This document shows positions 35,401-47,400 of a stretch of 64,000 nt of DNA, in pieces. Location of the stretch: assembly GCA_963971305.1 (NCBI GenBank), contig OZ020305.1, forward strand, positions 13,611,001 to 13,675,000. The letters run 5' to 3'. The notes beneath the pieces are model-generated. The model was not told the origin of the DNA, made no database searches, and saw only the letters and a list, made by a program, of their open reading frames with translations. Within the stretch, counting starts at the first letter, position 1; the number at the start of each line of letters is the position of its first letter. The DNA comes from Arcuatula senhousia (Eukaryota > Mollusca > Bivalvia > Mytilida > Mytilidae). The position numbers were made by a program, and so were the translations under genes.

Positions 35401-38400
35401 TTAGGTATTCATTTGTTTGACAAATTGTTACCAGTGACTGAAATATGAGGCCGGTAGGGGACTAAGTATTGTTTTGCAATACTCTCAGGATGCTTGTTAT
35501 ATTTTATTTGTTTCCACCATAACTTTGGTCCTAGTTGGCCTATTGCTGTGAAATTTGTCAAGAATGTTTCTTACAATAAAAGAATAAACCTGATGAATTT
35601 TCATGCCCCTTTTTTTCCCGCTATGTAGTTAGGGGCCAAAAAGGGACCAAAATCGAAACTTTTTTATTTGTGGTCCGATTTTGAAATATTTTTTTGCATG
35701 TTTGTTCTCGTCAAATAGGGGATACAAAATTAAGAATGAAATTTTGCGACCCCCCCTTTTCCCCTTATTATGTAATTAGGGTCCAAAAGGGGCCAAAATC
35801 GAAACTTTTTTATTTGTGGTACAATTTTTAATTTTTTTTTGCATGTTTGTTCTTGTCAAATAGCAGATGCAAAATTGCGAATAAATTTTTGCGACCACCC
35901 TTTTTTCCCCCTGTTATGTAAATAAGGGCCAAAGGGGACCAAAATTGAAAAACTTTTTACATGTGATCTGATTTTGAAAATTTTTATTGCATGTTTTATC
36001 TTGTCGATTAGCAGATACAAAATTGAGAATTAATTTTTGTGACCCCCCTTTCCCCCCCTATTACTTAATTATGGCCAATATGGGCCAAAATCAAAATTTT
36101 TTTATTGTGTAAAAAACATCAATGATAATAGATAAACCAAGAATAGGGTCTATTTCTTAATATAAAATTGAGTTGGGATATTGAAATGTTATAAATATGA
36201 TATTGCTTTTAAAATAGTTAAAATCTAATGAATTCCTTGTAAAATGTGGATGGAAAGTCCACCAAAGAAGGCATGTGTCAAAAACCTTTGTCAGTCCACC
36301 ATGGGCTGCATGTGTCCAGAGCAATTGACTATCCATATTGGGCCTAAAAGGTACAGGGTTCAACCTGTTGCAGTCGTATCATGCTGCGCTGGTAAAGCTT
36401 TTTATTATAAAAAGTCTTAAAGGTATATGTAATTTTACAAAAAAAATTATAGGTGGTGGGGGTAAAAATAAAGTGCCGTCCTGGGAGGGGAAATAATATT
36501 TTTCTTGAACAGATCTTAGAAAGTATTGGTTGTCAATTTGAAGAAAAACTAAAGTTTTACTGCAATTATGATTTCTCCTATACCATGTATACTCTGTATG
36601 ATTTTTAGCTCACCTTGCCAAAGGCAATGTGAGCTTTTGCCATCACTTGGCGTCCGTCATCTGTCCAACTTTTCAAAAATCTTCTTCTCTGAAACCTCTA
36701 AGTCAAATGTAATGAAACTTGGTAGGGTTGTTTTATAGTATTTCCTCTACAAAACTGTCATTCAAAATTTTGATTAGCCATAAAAAATGGTCGCCATGGG
36801 TAAAAATAGAACATATGGGTAAATTGCAGTTTTTTGCAAATTACTCAAAAACCATTGCAGATATCAAAATTCTTGCTAGGGTAAAAGTGATCAGCACATC
36901 AAGATCTACCTGCCCTGAAATTTTGAAAAAGATCCAACAACAGTTGTAGGAGTTATTGCCCTTTTTCTTGATTTTTTCAAAATTTTGCACTTTTTTAGAC
37001 CAATATCTTGAAAATTGTACAAGATATTGGATACAATTATATTGCATATGGTTAAGCACATCTACTATAGTTGTAACAGAGTAAAAGTTGTTGGACCGTT
37101 CCTTTAGGAGTTATACCCCTTGGATTGTATAAATTGACCATTTTCACAGCTTTTTGTTCAACTTTTCAAAAATCTTCCTCTCTGAAACTGCTTGGCCAAA
37201 TGTAATGAAACTTGGTAGGGTTATTCTGTTGTATGTCGTCTACAAAAATATTGTTAAAAATTTTGATTCGACAAAAAACATGGCCACCATGGCTAAAATA
37301 GAAAATAATGGTAAAATACAGTTTATTTTGGCAAATTGTTCAAAAATGGTTTGAGTAATTGTGATCAACACATCAAGATCTACCTGCCCTGAAGTTTGGA
37401 AAAAGATCTGACAATGGTTGTAGGAGTTATTGCCCTTTTTCTTGTTTTTTTTTCAAATTTTGCTCTTTTTAGACCAATATCTTAAAAACTATATAAGATA
37501 TTTGAAAAATTTAAATTGCATATCTTTTAGCATATAAAGATCTAAAAATTATGTAATGGGGTCAAAGTTGTAAGACCTTTCTTGATAGGAGTTGTTTCCC
37601 TTAGAACATAAAAATTGATAATTCCACATAGTAGCAGTCCTTTGCAAAATATTCAGCTTATAAGTATCATCGAATACAAGGTGAGCGATTCAGGCTCCTG
37701 GGAGCCTCTAGTTTACTGTATTTCACACAAAAGATGGTGAAAGTGGCAGGGAAAAAACTTTGCAACAGTTTTCTCAGCAACTATTAATCATAACCCCTTG
37801 ATATTTGGTACACAGCATCAGCATGAGTTCTGATAACATGGGATTGTATTTTAGGTTGTTTATCTACATCATAATCAGCGAAATCCAGTCATTTTCATAA
37901 ATTTTTGTATGTCTAGAAAGTAAATGTTTTTGTCTGGCCTGCTACAAAGGTCCCGAAAGGTGAGACACAGGTACTGGTGTTACTTTCTGGTAGCTAAAGC
38001 AGTGTAAACTTTTTGGTAATACTTAAGTGGAAAATGAATTACTTGTTAAGTATAATACCTGGTCATCTGATATTTGGTATACAATGGTTGGGAATGTGAT
38101 CTACGCAACTGGCACAATGCTGTGTGACCCAGACCTATTTTCACTCTTCAAAGATTTTAGTATACCAACACTTGGGGTTGTGTTGTACTAAAGGCCTAGA
38201 TAGACTGTGAATTGGGTTCCACAGTGGTGCGGACAGGTTAGACATACTTTTAGTGGCCACTCTTGTTTTGCTAAATAGGTGTATTTTATTGTTATGTCAT
38301 GTAAATTATTATATTTTAGTTCAATACATCCTTAGTAGCCTCTAGAGACAAAGAATTAAGAATGCTTGCAATAAAATGTGGACAGGTTGCTTCACTGATA

Positions 38401-41400
38401 GCAGTAAGTAGGATTCTATATTTTAAGGTGTCAGAAGCATACACATATAGATTTAAATCACACTGAATAGCTATAAAGTATCCAACTGAAAATTAAATGA
38501 CACACATTTATACGGGTTTCACATCTACTGAAAAATATTTTCATAGTAAAAACAAGGCTTTGCAAAAAATAGAAATAAGAAAAATAAAAAACACCTCTTC
38601 AGTAAATAAACTGAAATACTAATGTTTATATACAAAACTCATCTATGTACAAAAACGATGGATAAAACACAAATTTCAGTGTTAGAATTGTGTTAGCATT
38701 TCTGTGTCATGATTTTTGTCTCGCCTGCGAAAAATAGTCGCGGAAGCGAGACATAGGTATTACTTTCTGGCGGTGGTGAGGGTGGCATCGTAAACTTTTT
38801 TGTAAGACTTTTGTGGAAAATGAATACTTGAAAAGTATAATACCTAGGCATCTAATATTTGGTATACAGACAGTTCAGGTTATGGTCTACGCAACTGTCA
38901 CCATGCCGTGTGATCTTGCTTTAGTGACGTGACTCTGTGAACTTAGATCTTTTTTCAGGTTTAGAACTTCTTTGTAAGACTTTTGGGGAAAATTAATAAG
39001 CTAGAAAATATAATAGCTAGGCATCTGATAATTAGTATACAGACAGTTCAGGACATGGTCTATGCAACTGTCACCATGCTGTTTGACCCTGCCCCCATTT
39101 TCACGCTTCAGTGACTCTTTTGAAAACTTCTTTGTAAGACTTTTGGAAAATGAATTAATTGAAAAGTATAATAGTTACGCATCTGATATTTGGTATACAG
39201 ACAGTTTAGGTTATGTTCTAAGCAACTGTTAACATGTTGTGTGACCCTGACCCCATTTTTATGCTCTAGTGACTCTGTGAACTTAGATAGTTTTTTTCAG
39301 GCCTAAAAGTTCTTTGTAAGACTTTTGTGGAAAATGAATTTCTTAAAAAGTATAATAGCTTGGCATCTGATATTTGTTATACACACAGTTGAGGTTATGG
39401 TATATGCAACTGCCACCTTGCCTTGTGACCTTGACCCCATTTTTCATGCTCCAGTGACTCTGTGAACTTAGGTCTTTTTCAGGCTGAAAATTTCTTTGTC
39501 AGACTTTTTTGGAAAATTAATTTCTTGAAAAGTAAAATAGCTAGGCATCTGATATTTGGTATACAGACAGTTCAGGTTACGGTCTACGCAACTGTCACCA
39601 TGCCATTTGACCTTGACTTCATTTTCATGCTTCAGTTACTCTGTGAACTTTTGTCTTTTTTGAGCTGCACACTTTTTTGTAAGACTTTAATTTGTTGAAA
39701 ATGAATTTATGAAAAGAATAATAGCTAGGCATCTGATATTTAGGATATTGATGAATTGAATTAGGGTTTTTGTGTCTGTCATCTGACCTTGACCTCATTT
39801 TTACACTAAATGACTGTTAATATTGTTTTTTTTTTGTGTTCAGATTTTTGTGTTAAGTGTGTTTCTCAGTGACTATGATTTTAGTTGGTCCACAGGAAAA
39901 TGTCAAGAATTCATGAATGTATAGTTGAATAACTAGGTATTCCGATGGTGAAAGCAGGCCTGACATACTTTAGTGTTAATGCTTGTCCTTATGATTTGAA
40001 TGTCAAGCAAAAGTACCACTAAGAAACTTCATAATGGACTTAAAAAAAAAATAAAAAAACAAAGTTTTACAGTGATGGAGAAAAAGAAACATATCTTAAC
40101 ATCTTAACCAATTGCTTTGTCCAGCTGCATAACACCTTTCAGTTTTCAAGTTTTTTTGTTGTTGTTTATTTTTTTTTTTCATTTGAACTTAAGCTGTCAG
40201 AAGTTGAAAAATAAAATTTTCTTGTAGTAGAAATGGGATTAGTTTTCATGGCTAGACGGCAAGTTATTATTATTTTTTCAGTACCTACAGTTAACAGTTC
40301 AGCAGATGTCAGAATCTTGGGAAGATATCCTGATGGAAATGGACTCCAAACTCTTAAAATTTGCCCAGGAAAAGAAGGTCAGAATCAGTCTTTAGTATTT
40401 GGTGACAGAAAAGAAAAATACACAACTGAAAAAAAAAAGAATAAAAGCAGATAGTAATATGGCTGTTCCAGGTTTAAGTGTATGGAAAGGTCATGAGAAA
40501 CTTCATTCACTACCAACCACTCATGAAATTTAATTAGATATGTCATATTTCATGGAACAAAAATTTTCAAAAAATCCAAATTAGTTACTATAAATAGAAA
40601 TGGCTCCCAACCTATATTCACAGACCAATAAGTAACTTTTAAGTAAGAGGTTTATTGCAACAAAGATTTGACCAATGACTATGAATTAAAAATTATATAT
40701 ACTACATACATGTTCATGTGTATATTCCTTTTGAGGCCGACACCTGATATTTGTTGGAATAGCTCTAAAAAAACATTAACCTGACATTACTTTTGAAGAT
40801 GATGTTTTAGAGTTGTATAATCACTGACCATAGTACCATTGAATTTATATAAACTTAGGGCTGTTCCAGAATTAATCGTGTAGGGGGGTCAGGAGGAATT
40901 TCTATTACTTATATGGTGGGTGTTTTAAAATATTTTGTGAAGAAACAATGATGAAAATTAATTATTTTTCAGACTGTGCCAAATTGATTTGGATATGCCC
41001 GACATTTGGTCCGACAATGAATTATTCATTGCTGGACCAACCAAAACTTCGTCAGACCAAAAATTTACCTTTGTTATTATCGTCAAATTCTGAAAAATTT
41101 TCATGTTTTTCGGAAATCAACACAAATTTATACAATTCTAACGATAATGCACTTTCTTTCCAGTTTCTGTCCCTGGACTTTTAAATACCCTAAAATTTTT
41201 ATTAATTTTGAAGCAAATTCATACTGTTGACAAAAACTAAAGAAGAAAACCATGAAAAATTGTAAAAAGCTGAACGATAAAATATGATACTTACAACAAA
41301 GTAACAAAAATTATTGCATTTGGTCGGTAATGAGAATCAGTTTACTGAACCAACTCAATTTTTGCCGGTCAGGTCCGTAGGTCTGACGACATTTGGAAAA

Positions 41401-44400
41401 GACTGATTTTTTTATGGGTGGTGGGGTAAAGAAAACTAGAGGCTCCCAGGAGCCTGAATCGCTCACCTTGTATTTGATGATACTTATATGCTGGATATAA
41501 CAAAGGACTGCTACTCTGTGGAATTATCAATTTTAATGTTCTAAGTGAAACAACTTCTATCTAGAAAGGTCTTACAACTTTGACCCCATTACATAATTTT
41601 TAGATCTTTATGTGCTTAACCATATGCAATTTAAATTTTTCAAATATCTTGTATTGTTTTCAAGATATAAGTCTTAAAAGAGCAAAATTTGAAGAAAAAA
41701 AAAAGGAAAAGGGCAATAACTCCTACAACTATTGTCAGATCTTCTTCAAAACTTCAGGACAGGTAGATCTTTATGTGCTGATCATTATTACTCAAATAGA
41801 ATTTTAATATCTGTTACCATTTTTGAGTAGTTTGCAAAAAACTGCAATTTACCCTTATGTTCTATTTTTAGCCATGGCAGCCATGTTTTTTGTCGAATCG
41901 ATATTTCGAACGATAATTTTGTAGACCACATATTACTAAACAACCCTACTAAGTTTCATTTCATTTGACTAAGCAGTTTCAGAGAAGAAGATTTTTGAAA
42001 TGTTGAACAAAAAACTGTGAAAATGGTCAATTTTTACAATCCAAGGGATATAACTCCTAAAGGAACGATCCTACAACTTTGACTCTGTTACAACTTTTGT
42101 AGATCTTGATGTGCTTATTCATATGAAATCTAATTTTTTGAAATATCTTGTATAGTTTTCAAGATATAGGGCTAAATAAGTAATTTTTTTTTTTTAAATC
42201 CAGAAAAAGGGCAATAACTCCTACATCGGTTGTTGGATCTTCTTGAAAATTTCTGGGCAGGTAGATCTTGAGGTGCTGATCACTTTTACCCTCTGCCAGA
42301 ATTTTGATATCTGTTACGGTTTTTGAGTTATTTGCAAAAAACTGCAATTTACCCCTATGTTCTATATTTAGCCATGGCGGCCATGTTTTTTGTCGAATCG
42401 ATATTTTGAACGATAATTTTGTAGACCACATATTACTAAACAACCCTACTAAGTTTCATTTCATTTGACTAATCAGTTTCAGAGAAGAAGATTTTTGAAA
42501 TGTTGAACAAAAAACTGTGAAAATGGTCAATTTTTACAATCCAAGGGATATAACTCCTAAAGGAACGATCCTACAACTTTGACTCTGTTACAACTTTTGT
42601 AGATCTTGATGTGCTTATTCATATGAAATCTAATTTTTTGAAATATCTTGTATAGTTTTCAAGATATAGGGCTAAATAAGTAATTTTTTTTGAAAAAATC
42701 CAGAAAAAGGGCAATAACTCCTACATCGGTTGTTGGATCTTCTTGAAAATTTCTGGGCAGGTAGATCTTGAGGTGCTGATCACTTTTACCCTTTGCCAGA
42801 ATTTTGATATCTGTTACGGTTTTTGAGTTATTTGCAAAAAACTGCAATTTACCCCTATGTTCTATATTTAGCCATGGCGGCCATGTTTTTTGTCGAATCA
42901 AAATTTCGAACGACAAATTTGTAGAGGATATACTACAGAACAACCCTACTAAGTTTCAATACATTTGGCCAAGCGGTTTCAGAGAAGAAGATTTTTTAAA
43001 AGTTGAACGACGGACGACAGACGACGGACGACGGACGACGGACGCCAAGTGATTGCAAAAGCTCACATTGCCTTCGGCAAGGTGAGCTAAAAAGTGCCTC
43101 CCGACCCCCCCACACATTTAATTCTGGAACAGCCCTTAGTCAATCCTAGTATTGATAAAACACCTTAAGGTAGATGGGGTGTCTATCACTGAGCATCTTT
43201 TTTGCACATCTATCATAACTTTAAATTTTATATGCTAGCAGCTATTCTTATTGATATCTATTCGGCTAGGTATACATCAAAATGTTTAATTACAACAAAA
43301 ATTTGGATAGAACTCACCCTCTTTGTGAATTTCAATATTTATCCGTTTTTTTTAACAGGAGATAATTTGTATAGAAATAATAGCAAAAAAACATATTTTT
43401 CCCTTTTTACAAAAATTTTGCTGGTGAACTTTATTTTTTATTTAGTATATTTAAAAACAAAAACAAAACATAATTTTTCACAATTTTTAAGAAAAATCTA
43501 TGGAGCAGATTTTCTTAGATGAAGAAATTTAAATTTTTCCCTATTGATTTAATTCTATATTAAAAGTAACAACATCATGCATTTTTCAAAGTCTATTCTA
43601 CAAAAATTCCTCTGGTGAACTTTTAATATATTTATTGAAATTTAAAGTGCCATTCTAGAGCTATCTGTGGCCAAAATTTGAGAAAATTCTATGGATAAAT
43701 TTTTAGACACCCCATCTACCGTAAATCAACACTTTGTCTAATGAACTTGTCAGATATTATTTGTCATTTAGTAGTTTTAATCAGCATTTACATAAATATG
43801 TTGTAGGCTGCATGTAGTGGAACAGTCAGCAATGATTTCTTAGAACTGCTACTCTTTGGTATTCCCAGGTGAGTTAACTATATGGGGCTGTCAATAAATG
43901 GTTCTACTAATAAAGGGCGTGGGACAAAAGTCCCCCAAGGGACCTCCACCACCTATGGAAAAAAATTAAAGAAATTTTACATTACACTTATTTAAAGACA
44001 CCAATTTAGATTAAATGAAAGTGCTTTCCTTAAGGGTGGGGACAAAGGCCGAATTAGGGCCAGTATGCTGGTTGCACACCCTTTTTGACAAAAAATTTGG
44101 TTAGGACACAGTATTTTCTGTAACAATGCTTAAAATCAATGGAAACACCCTTTACAAAACCTACAAAAGAGTCTAGGCTCGAGGTCACAATGGTCTCACC
44201 CTAACGTACTTAACATCAAAATTAAAACAAGCCCAAAATTTTACCAGAAACACACAACTGCTACCTTGCCATTGTTTACACTAGGTGTCTATAAAACTGG
44301 TTTACTGGAAGATGTGAAGAAATTTATAAGTCCAAACAACCAATTAGACAAAACAATTGTATAAGTAAGGAACAACTTGAACAAAAACAAACTCTATTAA

Positions 44401-47400
44401 TGTGTTTAATTGCATGTAAAACATTGGTATGTCATGCTGATGATATGCCAAATACATGTACATGTAGAAGAATTTTTAATTACTCAACTTTTACCAATTA
44501 ACATGTCATGCATGTTGAGAGGTAATGAAATATTAAATATTGATTGTGAACATGTTTTATAAGAGAAATGAAATGTTTATGAAAGTCTTACATATATTTA
44601 CAGCATGGAATTGAAAACCTTCTTGTTGCATGAGTTGACAGATAAGGTAGGTTATGTTTGTTACAGTTCAAAAATATGGTATTGATATGCCCATTTCAAA
44701 CAACGTGTTGTTTTTTTTTGTCCCAAGCTGCAACGTGGAGCAGGGACATAGAAATGCCTGGCGTCCGTCCGTCACACTATTTTTTGTAACCGTTTTTCAG
44801 CAACTATTAATCATAGGCTTTTGATATTTAGTATGCAGCTTCAGGTAGGGGTCCCATACGGTGGGATGCGTTTTCAGATCTGTAGCTCATCTACTTCCTG
44901 TTCAGATTTTCAGGCAGTGGACCTAGTATCTTATCTTGTTTTTATACGACCGCAAAATTTTTGCGATCGTATAATGTTATGGCGATGTCGTCGTCGTCGT
45001 CGTCGTTGTCGGCGTCGTCGTCGTCGTCTGTGGACACTTTGGTTTCCGTGTGATAACTTGAGTAAATATTGACCGAATGTTATGAAATTTTGATATGATG
45101 TTTGTTACCACTAAAGGAAGGTTGGTATTGTATTTGGGGGTTGTGGCCCCTATCATTTTAGAAAAAAGGGCCAAAAAGGGCTAAAACGGGTGTATTGACA
45201 AAACTGTTGTAGAATGTTTGTTGTTCATTCGATTTTGAAAATTCTTTTTTCAACGAATTCCTCATTAAATTCTGTCAACTAAATGTGTCAATGGTTTTGA
45301 TATATATTGCACTGTTACATTGATACTGGGGGTCAAAAAGGGGCCACACCCAAAAAATTGACTTTTTTATTTGTGGTCCGATTTTCAAAATCTTTTTTTC
45401 ATTGGAATCCTTGTGAAAATCCCTGCCTGCGTTTTTCAATCAGATTTGCAATATCTCTTACCGTTTTTGAGAAATTAGGGGTCAAAGGGGCCAAAAACGC
45501 CATTTTTAAAAGTTTGTCAATGCAAATAGTTTTATACAAAAAATTCAGTTGTAGCGGGCCTGCCAATTGTTATGAAGTTTATATATGATGATTATATCCA
45601 CTAAAGGAATCTTGGTTTTGTATTTGGGGTTTGTGGCCCCTACTGTTTTAGAAAAAAGGGCCAAAAAGGGCTAAAACGGTTGTATTGACAAAACTGTTGT
45701 AGAATGCTTATTATTCACTAGATTTTGAAAATTCTTTCTTTGTTGAATTCATCATTTAATTCTGTCAACAAAATGTGTCAATGATTTTGATATGTATTTC
45801 ACCATTACATTGTTACAGGGGGCTAAAGACAGACCACACCCAAAAAATCAACTTTTTTATTTGTGGTCTGATTTTCAAAATCTTTTTTTCATCGGATCCA
45901 TGTACACAATTTCTTACTATTTTTTATCGGATTAGCAATATCTTTTACCATTTTTGAGGAATTAAGGGTCAAAGGGCCAAATTTGTAAATTAATACATGT
46001 ATAGAAATAAGGCTTTTTGTATAAGATGTTGATGTAAATATATTTGTCAAAAATGCATTTCTAAGTCCACCACAGGATGCATGTGTCAAAAAGCTTTGTA
46101 AGTCCACCATGGGCTTCATGTGACCAAAGCAATGGACTATCCATATTGGGCCTCCAATGTACAGGGTTCAACTTGTTGCGGTCGTATCATGCTGCGCTCG
46201 GCGTAGCTTTTTATTTTGTTTTTTTTGGAGGAGGGTAGTAATGGGAATCATCCTGTCTGTCTGTCCAAATACCTCATTAGTGCATCTCATCCTAAACTGC
46301 TTGGTGGATTTTAATGAAACTTAACCTGAAGGAAGTTTATCATGTTGACATGATGTAGATTTGCTGTGCATGAAAATTTTAATAATACTGTAGATACATG
46401 TTTACATGTTCATGCATTTCTTTGAAATTGTACTTTAAGGGGATCTTAGATTGATTCATAATGATACAGTTCTGGTGGTCAGTACTATTTTGCATTGGCC
46501 TATTAAGTTTATGTAAGATGTAACTCAGAATGTAAATTTTTCTTCTAAAATGTTGCCGGCCAGCAAATCCTGCAAAGCAAAAGGTTTGCAGGATCTGCAA
46601 CAATTATTTGCAACTCTGTGCATGAGAATTTTTTATAGCTAAGGGGAGATAATTTAACTTAGATTTGTTTAAAATACAGTTTTTAATGGGAGACATCTTA
46701 AGCACAACTTGTTCTAAACTGCTTAATTGATTATGATAAATTATTTCATGACGTTAGAACACCACATGTAGAAATTTTCTTGTGCTCAAATATAATTCAG
46801 GAGATAATTGGACAATTTTTCTGACATTATAGAGTCCAGTAAAATAAGTATAGCAGGGGTATCATTTTGTGATCTCTCTCGCAGTATTCCTTGTTTAACC
46901 TCTGCTTTTCCATGTTGTTTGTCAACATCCCCTTGCTCATTGGTACATAAAAGGAGGAACATATTCATGTAGTTGCACTGGGAAAGACGTGTTTTATTAG
47001 ACTATTTTGAAAGTAATATTTGTCATGAGCTACCAGTTTCCTAGGGTCAGACATTAGATTTTAAACAAATGAGAAAAGAGTAGGGGCGATAAGGCCTGTT
47101 TTTGGCCTAAGATTTTACTGAAATCTCAACCTTTGAATTCTGTTGTCAGATGCTGATAAAACATTTATTAGATTTCCAAAAATGAGCAACTAAATGTATT
47201 TTTGAAGTTATGAATGATTGTTTTAGCTGGAAATGTGAACTGAAACTGAACTTATTAGGAAAATCGCCAATTTACATCGATTTTCAGTATTTTTATGATA
47301 CATTTTGGACTAGAAAAGTATCTCCCCACACAAGAAACAACTAAATATTTTCACAGATTGTTAATATGGCTTATATAAACCTTCTCTGAAATTATAAACT

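Larger units (their letters stand above)
32113..35490 (+). mobile_element. Helentron-like element, family 3 (AGTCCCCTACCGG ends)
   Basis: 5' AGTCCCCTACCGG folds with CCGAAGGGGACT and is followed by a GTCTGTCTGTGTGTCCGTCTG microsatellite (GTCY type). The body is about 150-bp monomers (CTAAACGCTTATAGATAATG, GTTATGGCCCTTTGAACTTT). The 3' partner CCGGTAGGGGACT is at 35452-35465, followed by hairpin AGTATTGTTTTGCAATACT. It begins at the exact 3' end of the family-2 copy. It contains two family-1 elements as part of a 1,532-bp tandem duplication. Confidence 0.83.
30334..36500. mobile_element. Harbinger-like MITE split by a nested element stack
   Basis: The left arm 30334-30411 (GGGGCTGTTCCAGAA, then AGGAAGACACTT, then TAGGTGGTGG) is matched by an inverted right arm at about 36447-36500 (TAGGTGGTGG, GTGCCGTCCTGGGAGG, AAATAATATTTTT). 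The arms meet at the TAGGTGGTGG centre. The 6 kb between them is a later insertion of family 2, itself holding family 3 and family 1 elements. Confidence 0.7.

Noticed and set aside
42159..42943. Twin 94-codon minus-strand frames
   Set aside because: They are the same phase of two adjacent 500-bp monomers of a family-1 element.
43202..43522. 106-codon frame
   Set aside because: Lies inside the 552-bp MITE and is low-complexity and hydrophobic by composition.
44821..45174. Arg- or Thr-rich frames through GTCGTC repeats
   Set aside because: The composition is produced by the microsatellite; opposite-strand frames cover the same bases.
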